A DNA stretch of 64,000 bases from a virus. The position numbers and the translations under genes are program-made. Under the pieces are notes generated by a model that did not search any database, was not told the DNA's origin, and saw only the letters and a list, made by a program, of their open reading frames with translations. This document shows positions 31,941 through 39,995 of the stretch, in pieces (position 1 is the first letter of the stretch; every line of letters begins with the position of its first letter). The stretch is from the IMG/VR virus record IMGVR_UViG_3300022937_003185, positions 1 through 64,000 of that record. The stretch is one strand, 5' to 3'.

Positions 31941-32693
31941 ATGCAAAAAATGAAGATAGTGGTTCCCACCTACAATACAGAGAACTGGATAGAGCGTTGT
32001 CTTAAGTCTATTTCTACTCAGACTTTTGTGAATTGGGAGTGTGTCATAATAAACGATGCTAGCACTGACAAGACAGGAGAAGTTATCGATAGCCTTCCCT
32101 TTGTGAAAGATGACAAAAGGTTTAAAGTCGTTCACAACCAAGAGAATGTTAAAGCGCTTAAGAATATAGTCGACGGTTTTAATATACTGAAGTGCCATGA
32201 AGATCCGGATAACATCATGATGGTAATCGATGGAGACGATTTTCTGTATTCAGATTCTAGCCTGTCTATAATAGAAGCAGTGTATACGCAAAACCCTTCT
32301 TTCTTGTTGACTTACGGTGACTGGATTGGCCACCCCTATGGTGATCGTAGCAATTGCAGACCCTATGCAAGAGAAGTGGTTATTGGAAATGACTATAGAA
32401 ACGTCCCTTTTTGCGCTTCGCACTTAAGAACATTCAAGAGCCGATTGTGGTACTCGATTAAAGATGAAGATCTACGTGACAACAGTGGAAAGTACTTTTC
32501 GGCTGGCTGGGATGTTGCATTCATGGTACCAATGTTAGAAATGGCTCAAGAGCGTCATGCGTTCTTACCGTATGTTATGTATTGCTATAATAAGGAAAAC
32601 CCTTTGTCGGATTATAAGGTAAACTCCAAAGAGCAAAATGATGCAGTCACGCTAACGAAAAGTCGTAAAAAGTACGAAAGACTTTCTTGGTAA
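31941..32693 (+). CDS. GT2 family glycosyltransferase, 250 aa
   Basis: ATG 31941 is preferred over GTG 31935 because AAGAGGG at 31927-31933 is better spaced to it. K-I-V-V-P-T-Y-N-T-E-N-W-I and I-I-N-D-A-S-T-D-K-T-G are the donor-binding segments; V-I-D-G-D-D-F-L is the D-x-D site. It resembles the preceding gene in length and layout, so the two may be ancient duplicates with different specificity. Confidence 0.87.
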   Translation: MQKMKIVVPTYNTENWIERCLKSISTQTFVNWECVIINDASTDKTGEVIDSLPFVKDDKRFKVVHNQENVKALKNIVDGFNILKCHEDPDNIMMVIDGDDFLYSDSSLSIIEAVYTQNPSFLLTYGDWIGHPYGDRSNCRPYAREVVIGNDYRNVPFCASHLRTFKSRLWYSIKDEDLRDNSGKYFSAGWDVAFMVPMLEMAQERHAFLPYVMYCYNKENPLSDYKVNSKEQNDAVTLTKSRKKYERLSW

Positions 32694-32716
32694 AAAAAGA
32701 ATAACGGAAGAAGAAT

Positions 32717-33919
32717 ATGGAAGATAATCAACTACTGCAACTATATAGAAGATCTTTGGTGCATCTATCAACTTCAAATATTAATTCTACTAGGGTCCAC
32801 ACTCTCAAATCACTTGAAAAAGACAAATTTCGATTGTATGAAGAAGATCAAAGCTGCGAGTTGCTAATAATAGTGCCTGTCCATAAAAGAGGTAACCACT
32901 TAAAAGCAACAGTTAGATGTCTAAAGTCTCAAATAAATAATTTGGAAGATCCAACCGCTGTTGGGTTGATAGTGTCCGAGATGGATGATGAGCCCTTACA
33001 TAACATTTTCTGTACAGAGGAGAAAACAAGCTATCACTTTATGAGAAAAGTGAAGGGTGAATTTAATAAATCTGTTACGATGAACGCCGCAGTAAATCAC
33101 TTTATTGGAGACACTAGTCATATCCCTTCCTACATTTTGTTTCATGATGTAGACATTGTTACAGACGATGGGTGGGTTAAAAGTTGCTTGGACAATGCTA
33201 GAAATTTTCAAGCATCACTACCTGCTGGTGAAGGATGGATATGCCAAACTATAAAAGACAGAAAGCTAGAATACGTTTCAAAAGAAAATACAGAAAAATA
33301 CTTTTCGAATGAATTGAGTACCAAAGACTTGAGTCAGATATCACATAACATAAGCAGCAGGTGGTATGAACAAGTGTATCCACCTGGTGGTAGTATAATG
33401 GTGAACGCTCTCCTTCTATATGCTAGTGGTGGTTATGATGAAGCTTTGTTCTGGGGTTACAGTCCAGAAGATAAGCACTTTTTAGATATATGTCAAATCT
33501 TGGCCCCCAACTGTTTTTTTACGTTTGAAAGTGAGAAGAGGTCTTATCATTTGCACCATGAAAACCTAGAGCTCACCAACAATAGTTTGGAACACATGGT
33601 CGCGATAAGTGGCATGATAAAAGCAGATATATCTGTATTTTGCTATCACCAAGCTATGAAATTAGCCGCGCACATTATTTTTCCCAAAATCAACCACATC
33701 GCTTTCTATAGTTTGCTAGACACATCTGGAAAGGATGGGTACCTAGATTTCTATAAAAACGCTTTTTCTGATATCGATGGCGAGACTTTTGTTCTTGTTC
33801 ACCGTGCGAACAGGCCTCTTGCTAGGTTTATATTAACTTACTTGGCTCAAATTATACCAGACCATAAGTTGGTCCAACAATTTAACACAAGCGCCGGCCC
33901 AAAGCCCGGTGTTCAGTGA
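32717..33919 (+). CDS. GT-A glycosyltransferase, galactosyltransferase/chondroitin-polymerase-like, 400 aa
   Basis: L-L-I-I-V-P-V-H-K-R-G-N-H-L starts the GT-A fold near residue 50. Y-I-L-F-H-D-V-D-I-V-T contains the D-x-D. P-P-G-G-S-I-M-V-N-A and G-G-Y-D-E-A-L-F-W-G-Y-S-P-E-D resemble the C-terminal block of GT7/GT27 and chondroitin synthase enzymes, where G-W-G-x-E-D binds acceptor (here G-Y-S-P-E-D). This suggests transfer of galactose, GalNAc or a uronic acid. About 100 C-terminal residues are not recognised. Confidence 0.72.
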   Translation: MEDNQLLQLYRRSLVHLSTSNINSTRVHTLKSLEKDKFRLYEEDQSCELLIIVPVHKRGNHLKATVRCLKSQINNLEDPTAVGLIVSEMDDEPLHNIFCTEEKTSYHFMRKVKGEFNKSVTMNAAVNHFIGDTSHIPSYILFHDVDIVTDDGWVKSCLDNARNFQASLPAGEGWICQTIKDRKLEYVSKENTEKYFSNELSTKDLSQISHNISSRWYEQVYPPGGSIMVNALLLYASGGYDEALFWGYSPEDKHFLDICQILAPNCFFTFESEKRSYHLHHENLELTNNSLEHMVAISGMIKADISVFCYHQAMKLAAHIIFPKINHIAFYSLLDTSGKDGYLDFYKNAFSDIDGETFVLVHRANRPLARFILTYLAQIIPDHKLVQQFNTSAGPKPGVQ

Positions 33920-34602
33920 GGACGATTTTGCAACACAAGATTAAATACAACAGTGAAAAATACAATTTTGTAGGCCTTATATCAGATCTGTTTGAAGCTG
34001 AAGATTTGCAGGTCTTGCATAATCACCTTGAAGAGATTTATGTAGCCCCAGATGGAAATACTGGTTTGGGAAATGATACACACAGTAAATACCACAAACT
34101 GTTTTATGATAAATTGAGATCTGGATGGGACGAGTTTTTGAGTTCTTACAAATCATTCATAAAAGATGAAGTTGCTTCTAAGTTTAAAGACGAGAAAAGA
34201 ATCATATATCAAACATTACCGTCATTTCGAATACAGTATCCCACAGGAAAAGCCGTTACTACCTGGCATTGTGACAATGATGAAAGACACAAGCATCCGC
34301 TGGGTGAATTGAACATATTATTACCTTTGACACAGATGAGAGATGAAAGTGCTGTCTGGGCTGAGTCGTTACCAGGATTAGGTGATTTTTCTCCGATGAA
34401 CTGTGAGTATGGCGAGTTTATAATCTGGAATGGAAACAGGTGCCGCCACGGAAATAAGCCAAACACTACTGGGCTAACTCGCGTTAGTCTTGATTTTCGT
34501 GTGCTTCCTGAAATGTACTACAACGAAGATTATGACTTATCAACTGCCACTACAAATATGAAGTTTAAAATTGGTGAATACTATTCCGCCTTAGGAGTTT
34601 GA
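33916..34602 (+). CDS. StrG-like 2OG-Fe(II) oxygenase family protein (GTG start), 228 aa
   Basis: It starts on the GTGA overlap with the previous stop. F-R-I-Q-Y-P leads into H118-C-D120, with a distal H178 in C-R-H-G-N and R189 in T-R-V-S-L-D-F-R: the facial triad plus 2-oxoglutarate Arg of a jelly-roll oxygenase. Intervening E-L-N-I-L-L-P-L-T and S-L-P-G-L-G-D-F are as in the streptomycin-cluster protein StrG and relatives. It probably hydroxylates or oxidises a sugar or lipid part of the glycan. Activity is inferred from conserved residues only. Confidence 0.72.
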   Translation: MRTILQHKIKYNSEKYNFVGLISDLFEAEDLQVLHNHLEEIYVAPDGNTGLGNDTHSKYHKLFYDKLRSGWDEFLSSYKSFIKDEVASKFKDEKRIIYQTLPSFRIQYPTGKAVTTWHCDNDERHKHPLGELNILLPLTQMRDESAVWAESLPGLGDFSPMNCEYGEFIIWNGNRCRHGNKPNTTGLTRVSLDFRVLPEMYYNEDYDLSTATTNMKFKIGEYYSALGV

Positions 34603-34603
34603 G

Positions 34604-35269
34604 ATGTTTGTTTCTTTAGAAGATGTGATACCGTACCTGAAGAAAAAAGGGTTTACTATCAATGATCCATGGGACGTTGTTGATGCCTTCGAAAAAATGG
34701 TAGCAGAATACGCAGGAAGTAAATTTGCAGTATCAGTAGATAACTGCACAGATGCTATGTTTCTTTGTCTAAAGTATCTCGACGCAAAAGGTACCATTAC
34801 TGTTCCGTCTAAGACTTACGTTTCCGTCCCACAGACTATTATACATGCTGGGTGTAGGGTAAAGTTTGAAGATGTTGAGTGGTCTGGTGCATACCAACTT
34901 CACCCGTATCCAGTAATTGATGGTGCAACAAGGTTTACTAAAGGAATGTATGTTCCAGGGACATATCAGTGTTTGTCATTTCATATAAAGAAAATCCTGA
35001 ATATTGGTAAAGGTGGTATGATTCTAACAGATGATCCAGAAGCAGCAAGGTGGTTCAAGGTTGCGCGTTACGAAGGCCGTCACATAGACGTACCGTATGA
35101 CAAAGATGAGATAGAGATGCTAGGTTGGAATATGTACATGCCACCTGAGCAAGCTGCAAGAGGAATTCAAATCTTTAAAGACTTACCAGAAGAAAATAAA
35201 GACTGTGGTGGCTCATGGAAGTATCATGATGTCTCTAACTTGAGCGTATTCAAGGGGTTCGTAGACTAG
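34604..35269 (+). CDS. Short DegT/DnrJ-fold PLP protein with Lys retained, 221 aa
   Basis: The large PLP domain of sugar aminotransferases is present: V-D-N-C-T-D-A-M near residue 46, P-S-K-T-Y-V-S-V-P, and S-F-H-I-K-K-I-L-N-I-G-K-G-G-M-I-L, where the first Lys of K-K is in the PLP-binding place. Normal family members are about 370-400 aa; this one stops after the large domain and lacks the C-terminal small domain. The conserved Asp that binds the PLP ring nitrogen is only weakly visible (P-V-I-D-G-A). It may be a minimal aminotransferase, or a partner of the full-length enzyme at 39992. AGGAG precedes the ATG. Confidence 0.75.
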   Translation: MFVSLEDVIPYLKKKGFTINDPWDVVDAFEKMVAEYAGSKFAVSVDNCTDAMFLCLKYLDAKGTITVPSKTYVSVPQTIIHAGCRVKFEDVEWSGAYQLHPYPVIDGATRFTKGMYVPGTYQCLSFHIKKILNIGKGGMILTDDPEAARWFKVARYEGRHIDVPYDKDEIEMLGWNMYMPPEQAARGIQIFKDLPEENKDCGGSWKYHDVSNLSVFKGFVD

Positions 35270-35295
35270 AATGAGTCTAATGAAAGTGGTTTAAT

Positions 35296-35892
35296 ATGAA
35301 TGATAGCGAAAGAAAGTTCTATAACGAAGACTATTGGTTTAAGAACACTCATCTTCATGGAGAAGTTAACGGATACGGCTTAGAATATTATGTCTGTAAG
35401 ATCTACAGAGATGTCATATTCAAGATTAATGACATTCCCGATAACGGATACATAGTGGTTCTTGGAAGCAATAATTGCGTTTCTTTTAACTTGCTTTGTG
35501 AAAGATATGGTAAAGAAAGATGCATCGGGTATGACATAGCTAATCCGACCAACCACGAAAAAGTGATAGTCAAGAATGTCTTAGATTTCAATTCTAGTGA
35601 TGACATACCCATAGCTTTTGTTCATAACGATATTGGCTCTTTTCCGACCACGCCGATAGCAAAGTTCGCAGCGCAAGACTGGGCAGCCAGAAATGTCGTA
35701 GAAGGAGGTTATTTTTTAAGCAGAAATAATTTTAACGCAGCGAAATATCCACTTGAGCAGCACTTAGAGAGGCATGGCTTCATAAACACTCACTTTCTAG
35801 GTTTACAACCCTTCATGGACTTGAGCTCTTTGGACTCTGCTTGCGTAGAGGGTCATATGATATCAAAGAAGAATCGGCCGAAACTAAGATAG
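35296..35892 (+). CDS. Methyltransferase-like hypothetical protein, 198 aa
   Basis: A Rossmann-like segment Y-I-V-V-L-G-S-N-N-C-V-S-F starts near residue 52 and is followed by R-C-I-G-Y-D-I-A-N-P, which resembles motifs I and II of SAM-dependent methyltransferases (D or E after the second strand binding ribose). I-A-F-V-H-N-D-I-G could be motif IV. The glycine loop is poor (G-S-N only), so binding of SAM is uncertain. In this operon it may methylate a sugar. Confidence 0.45.
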   Translation: MNDSERKFYNEDYWFKNTHLHGEVNGYGLEYYVCKIYRDVIFKINDIPDNGYIVVLGSNNCVSFNLLCERYGKERCIGYDIANPTNHEKVIVKNVLDFNSSDDIPIAFVHNDIGSFPTTPIAKFAAQDWAARNVVEGGYFLSRNNFNAAKYPLEQHLERHGFINTHFLGLQPFMDLSSLDSACVEGHMISKKNRPKLR

Positions 35893-35902
35893 AGGATACA
35901 AC

Positions 35903-36775
35903 ATGGGTTCTAATAAAGATAATGATGTGCTTGAAGTCAACTTGTTTGACTATAATATTGCCCACGCTACTAGCTATGACGACTCTTTAGAGAAGGGAAG
36001 GATAGAGCCCGGTATCAAATACATTAGAGATTATGACCCTCAAAGAGTAAGCGTATTTACCGATAATATGCTGAGTCAAGTTGATAACAAACCGGGAATT
36101 ATTAACGTAGCTTGGATAATGGAACCCATAGACTTCGCTCCAACTTCTTATAAGTACCTTTCGCAAAATTACAAGAAGTTTGATTTAATCTTAACCCATA
36201 ACCTAGATGTTATTGATAAACACTTATCAGAAGTTGACTGTCGATACGTAACAGCAGATGGTATTTTTTTAGACACTCCTGCTCTTGATAAAGCAAACCA
36301 CAATAAAAGCCGACTTTGCTCACATATTTTCTCTAGCAAAAGGTCTCTTCCTGGGCATAGGTTAAGACACGACATCGCCACGATGTTACCTAATTCTTTT
36401 GATATGTTCGGATCAGGAACAGGAAAATGGCTAGAAAAAAAGTCGGATGCTCTAAGAGATTACTATTTTTCTGTTTCAATAGAAAACAGCAGGTCTAGAG
36501 GCTACTTTACAGAGAAGATTATGGATTGTTTTGCAACAAGGACGGTGCCTATCTATTGGGGAGATGCTCATGTGTGGGAGTATTTCAATAAAGATGGAGC
36601 AATCAGGTTTGATACCCTAGAGCAGCTAAAAGACATAATCAATGGTATCAATAAAGAGATGTATGATGAGATGCTACCGGCTATTGAGCAGAACTACGAG
36701 CTATGTATTAAGTCGTGTTATAGCGTAGACCGTCAAGTAAAGCAACACATACAAGAATTTATTAAGTCTAGATAA
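35903..36775 (+). CDS. GT10 family alpha-1,3-fucosyltransferase-like protein, 290 aa
   Basis: The GT10 donor-binding block is clear: S-I-E-N-S (192-196), G-Y-F-T-E-K-I-M-D (200-208) and T-V-P-I-Y-W-G (214-220), which bind GDP-fucose in bacterial and animal alpha-1,3/4-fucosyltransferases. The N-terminal acceptor domain is shorter than in H. pylori FucT and has no heptad tail, so it is probably soluble. The donor would come from genes at 38293-42177. It is preceded by a 10-base gap after the methyltransferase-like gene. Confidence 0.87.
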   Translation: MGSNKDNDVLEVNLFDYNIAHATSYDDSLEKGRIEPGIKYIRDYDPQRVSVFTDNMLSQVDNKPGIINVAWIMEPIDFAPTSYKYLSQNYKKFDLILTHNLDVIDKHLSEVDCRYVTADGIFLDTPALDKANHNKSRLCSHIFSSKRSLPGHRLRHDIATMLPNSFDMFGSGTGKWLEKKSDALRDYYFSVSIENSRSRGYFTEKIMDCFATRTVPIYWGDAHVWEYFNKDGAIRFDTLEQLKDIINGINKEMYDEMLPAIEQNYELCIKSCYSVDRQVKQHIQEFIKSR

Positions 36776-36790
36776 ACAAAGGAAAATAGC

Positions 36791-37504
36791 ATGTATGACA
36801 TAACGCAACAGTTAGAGGATAGAAACATATTCGATGATATGTCTTTTCCAAGATTGGTTTCCTACCCAAGAACAGGCTCACACTGGCTAAGGATGATGCT
36901 GGAGGTCCACCTGGGCATGCCTTCTTACGTTCAAAGTTTTTTTGATCCGAATCCCGTTAAATGCTGGGGATTTCATATCCATAATAGGTTGATAAAAGAA
37001 CCACACCATACAGAGGGTCCTGTTATAGGACTAAAGAATGTGTTATACCTTTACAGGGATCCAATAGACACGATATTCTCACAACTTAGGTACGAAAAAA
37101 ATCTACTACCTTCCTGGGACGGCAAGACTAATGAACGTTTAGACCAGGACGTTGAAAAGATATCACAAGAATACTACGCTCATCTTAAGCGTTGGTTATC
37201 CAATAACAGTGATGTCAAGAATTTTATGTCATTGACGTACGAGGATTTGAAAGACGATCCTGTTGGAAAGCTGATGGCAATATCTACTTTTTTGGGAATG
37301 GGCGGTACTGTTGATACGGCTAGCGAGGCAGTGAGAAGATGTGATAAGTCTTTGACAAAAAAACTTACACCACATGACAATAGCGCTTTGAACGACCAGT
37401 CTTTAAATCGTCCAGATCAATATGCTGACCAAAAACGGCTCTTTGCGTCCAGATATGGAAGCGCAATAACTGAGAAGTTCAAGGGTGTATATTATGTCAA
37501 GTAA
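36791..37504 (+). CDS. Sulfotransferase, 237 aa
   Basis: S-Y-P-R-T-G-S-H-W-L-R (residues 24-34) is the 5'-phosphosulfate loop that binds PAPS. L-Y-L-Y-R-D-P-I-D-T-I-F-S near residue 89 is the 3'-phosphate-binding segment with Arg and the later Ser. Length and layout fit cytosolic-type sulfotransferases (Sulfotransfer_1). The acceptor is presumably a glycan made in this island. No PAPS synthesis gene is seen, so PAPS would come from the host. The end overlaps the next sulfotransferase. Confidence 0.85.
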   Translation: MYDITQQLEDRNIFDDMSFPRLVSYPRTGSHWLRMMLEVHLGMPSYVQSFFDPNPVKCWGFHIHNRLIKEPHHTEGPVIGLKNVLYLYRDPIDTIFSQLRYEKNLLPSWDGKTNERLDQDVEKISQEYYAHLKRWLSNNSDVKNFMSLTYEDLKDDPVGKLMAISTFLGMGGTVDTASEAVRRCDKSLTKKLTPHDNSALNDQSLNRPDQYADQKRLFASRYGSAITEKFKGVYYVK

Positions 37505-38162
37505 ACTAGAGCATAATGAACACTGGAATTTAGAGCAAGGTATATCGGAAAGTAATAGCTTATTTTTTGTAGGTGTGCCGAAAACAGGTAGTCAGACTTT
37601 CGCTTCTATCCTCGGCGCAGGAGGACCTAACAAGATAAATTCCGGTAACTTTACGTTAGAAGACTTTTGCTTAATGCACGGAATAGAAAAAGTAAGAAGG
37701 TTTAAGAAGGTAGCCTCGATCAGAAATCCGTATGATAGAATATATTCGTGTTGGACATACGCCGCAAAACCGAGAGGCATTAGCTTCAAAGAATTCACCA
37801 ACCTCTTGAAATCACACTCTAATAGAATAAAGAATTTAGACGAGCTTTCGTCTATATCTTCTCTAGACTTGATAAGAGAGAACTTTCCTTTTGGGAACTG
37901 GACGATGCATGGGTTGGCTTCAATGCACAACTTTATTAAGCATCCTGAGATTGGCATAGATCTAATCGTTTCGATTGACGATATGGATCATTCTATAGAG
38001 GGAATAAAGGGCTTACTAAAAAAAGACGTCAGCCCTATACATGTTAATAAGAGTAGTAAACCAGTAGACTCTAGCTCTATGAAACGCGACCCTGAATTTA
38101 TTTCAATAGTGAACGAAATATATGAGAGAGATTTTGCAGAGTTTGGTTATGAAATGCTGTGA
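37494..38162 (+). CDS. Sulfotransferase family protein (type 2-like), 222 aa
   Basis: ATG 37494 is chosen over GTG 37485 because AAGGG at 37480-37484 is better spaced. F-F-V-G-V-P-K-T-G-S-Q-T-F binds the 5'-phosphosulfate and V-A-S-I-R-N-P-Y-D-R-I-Y-S-C-W is the 3'-phosphate site. This pair (G-V-P-K-T-G and R-N-P-Y-D-R) is typical of the Sulfotransfer_2 carbohydrate group, different from the neighbour. Two unlike sulfotransferases suggest two sulfated positions. It is the last gene before a 130-base gap with a late-type promoter box. Confidence 0.83.
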   Translation: MSSKLEHNEHWNLEQGISESNSLFFVGVPKTGSQTFASILGAGGPNKINSGNFTLEDFCLMHGIEKVRRFKKVASIRNPYDRIYSCWTYAAKPRGISFKEFTNLLKSHSNRIKNLDELSSISSLDLIRENFPFGNWTMHGLASMHNFIKHPEIGIDLIVSIDDMDHSIEGIKGLLKKDVSPIHVNKSSKPVDSSSMKRDPEFISIVNEIYERDFAEFGYEML

Positions 38163-38229
38163 GTAGCTATACAGACAGCTTTACAACTATCTAGAGTGTT
38201 GTATTTCACTATTCCTTCGTTTTTCTTAA

Positions 38230-38237
38230 TATAAATA
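38230..38237 (+). promoter_or_regulatory. T4-type late promoter box TATAAATA
   Basis: An exact match to the T4 late promoter octamer, 55 bases upstream of the GDP-fucose synthase start in a 130-base gap. A gp55-like sigma factor is encoded at 46480. Confidence 0.55.
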
Positions 38238-38292
38238 GAAGTAGTACGTAGCGTAATGTGTAAACATGTCGTTCCGCAAATAAGGTTTATCT

Positions 38293-39222
38293 ATGAAGAT
38301 ACTAGTTACAGGTGGGCATGGGATGGTTGGATCTGCATTTAACCGTGTAGACACCACTCACACAATCATCACTATAGGCCGCCAAGATGCGGATTTAGCA
38401 AATCGGTCCGAAGTATTATCAGTGATTGATAAAGTGGAGCCTGATGCCGTTATACATCTTGCTGCAAAGGTGGGTGGTGTCAAGGGTAACACTGATTTCG
38501 TCGCAGACTTTTATACCGAGAATACCTTGATGAATACCAATATCCTTGACTGTTGTCACGAGGCTGGTGTAACAAAAGTGCTATCGCTACTTTCTACGTG
38601 TATATATCCAGATGACGCAGTTTACCCATTAACTGAAGATCAAATTCATCTTGGTCCACCTCATGTAAGCAACTTTGGATATGCGTATGCAAAGAGGATG
38701 CTAGATGTACACTCTAGAGCACTTCGAAGACAATATGATAGAAACTACATCTGCGCCGTGCCAAACAATCTGTATGGCCCTTATGACAACTTTGATCTTG
38801 AGAATAGTCATGTGATTCCAGCCATCATAAGAAAGATATGGGAAGCGAAAATTAATAATAGCACACCAATTTTCTGGGGAGACGGTAGTCCCTTAAGAGA
38901 GTTTACTTTCTCTGACGATATAGCTAAGTGTTTGATTTTTTTACTTGAAAAGTATGAAGATGCCGACCCTGTGAACGTAGGAAACATAGGGGAGGTTAGT
39001 ATCAAACAAATCGTGGAAAAGACATGCGATATTTTAGATTACAAGGGTAGTATAGAGTGGGATCCAACAAAGCCTGCTGGACAGTTTAGAAAGCCAAGCG
39101 ACAACTCTAAATTCATAGGTTTAGGCTGGTCTAACGATATGTATACAGACTTCGATACAGGACTGAAGGTAACAATCGATTGGTTTAAGAAAAACTACCC
39201 AAATATAAGGGGAGTTAGATGA
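38293..39222 (+). CDS. fcl: GDP-L-fucose synthase family epimerase/reductase, 309 aa
   Basis: N-terminal T-G-G-H-G-M-V-G binds NADP(H). All five catalytic residues of E. coli GDP-fucose synthase are present with constant spacing: S101, C103, Y130, K134 and H173 (each six below the E. coli number). I-H-L-A-A-K-V-G-G-V and L-S-T-C-I-Y-P are family signatures. The enzyme makes GDP-L-fucose from GDP-4-keto-6-deoxymannose. The close relative ColC makes GDP-colitose and shares these residues, so given the ColD-like gene at 39992 either or both products are possible. The stop overlaps the GT11 gene. Confidence 0.95.
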   Translation: MKILVTGGHGMVGSAFNRVDTTHTIITIGRQDADLANRSEVLSVIDKVEPDAVIHLAAKVGGVKGNTDFVADFYTENTLMNTNILDCCHEAGVTKVLSLLSTCIYPDDAVYPLTEDQIHLGPPHVSNFGYAYAKRMLDVHSRALRRQYDRNYICAVPNNLYGPYDNFDLENSHVIPAIIRKIWEAKINNSTPIFWGDGSPLREFTFSDDIAKCLIFLLEKYEDADPVNVGNIGEVSIKQIVEKTCDILDYKGSIEWDPTKPAGQFRKPSDNSKFIGLGWSNDMYTDFDTGLKVTIDWFKKNYPNIRGVR

Positions 39223-39995
39223 TCACATGTAATCTAAAGGGAAGGCTGGGAAACCAGTTGTTTCAGATCGCAACAGCACACGCTCTCGCTCTAGATAATG
39301 GTGACAGATGCATATTCCCACTTGGCATTGAGGGTGCTACACCCAATATCTATGAAAGAACCTTTTACGCAAATACTGTATTAAGAAACATTGTGTATGG
39401 ATATGACTTTTCGTGGATAAAAAGTATCTATAGAGAACCTGGATTCCATTACAGCAAGATAGGCTATCAAGACGGACTACTATTAGACGGGTACTTTCAA
39501 AGTGAAAAGTATTTTGTACACCAGAGGGATAGAATACTGGAGCTTTTTTCGCCCTCTGAATATATCACTGAAAGAGTGGAAAGATATACTGAAGTTATTA
39601 ACTTTGGTGAGTGTGTAGCGGTTCACGTAAGAAGAGGTGATTATGTGAAGTTGTCTGATGTCCACACAAATCTTGCTGAAAACTCACCGTACTACACAGA
39701 TGCATTAAGTAAATTTTCTAATAAGAAAAAAGTGTTCTTTAGCGACGATATACAGTGGTGCAAGCAGAAGTTCGGAGACCAACACACATATGTTGCTAAT
39801 GAAAACGATGTAGTTGAGTTGTTTCTATTTTCGAAGATGTCGAGTAAGATAATCGCAAATTCATCGTTCAGCTGGTGGGGAGCATGGCTAGGAAGTTTTG
39901 ACGATGAAGTTATAGCTCCAAAGCAGTGGTTTGGTCAAAATAATTCTCACTTAAACACTGAAGATGTGATACCGCAAAGATGGAAAAGAATATGA
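39219..39995 (+). CDS. GT11 family alpha-1,2-fucosyltransferase, 258 aa
   Basis: G-R-L-G-N-Q-L-F-Q (8-16) at the N-terminus, H-V-R-R-G-D-Y-V (136-143) for GDP binding and S-S-F-S-W-W-G-A-W near residue 218 are the three GT11 signatures. The length is typical of bacterial FutC/WbsJ enzymes (about 290 aa). It would transfer fucose (or perhaps colitose) from the GDP donor made next door. It is embedded between the donor-synthesis genes, four-base overlaps on both sides. Confidence 0.94.
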   Translation: MITCNLKGRLGNQLFQIATAHALALDNGDRCIFPLGIEGATPNIYERTFYANTVLRNIVYGYDFSWIKSIYREPGFHYSKIGYQDGLLLDGYFQSEKYFVHQRDRILELFSPSEYITERVERYTEVINFGECVAVHVRRGDYVKLSDVHTNLAENSPYYTDALSKFSNKKKVFFSDDIQWCKQKFGDQHTYVANENDVVELFLFSKMSSKIIANSSFSWWGAWLGSFDDEVIAPKQWFGQNNSHLNTEDVIPQRWKRI

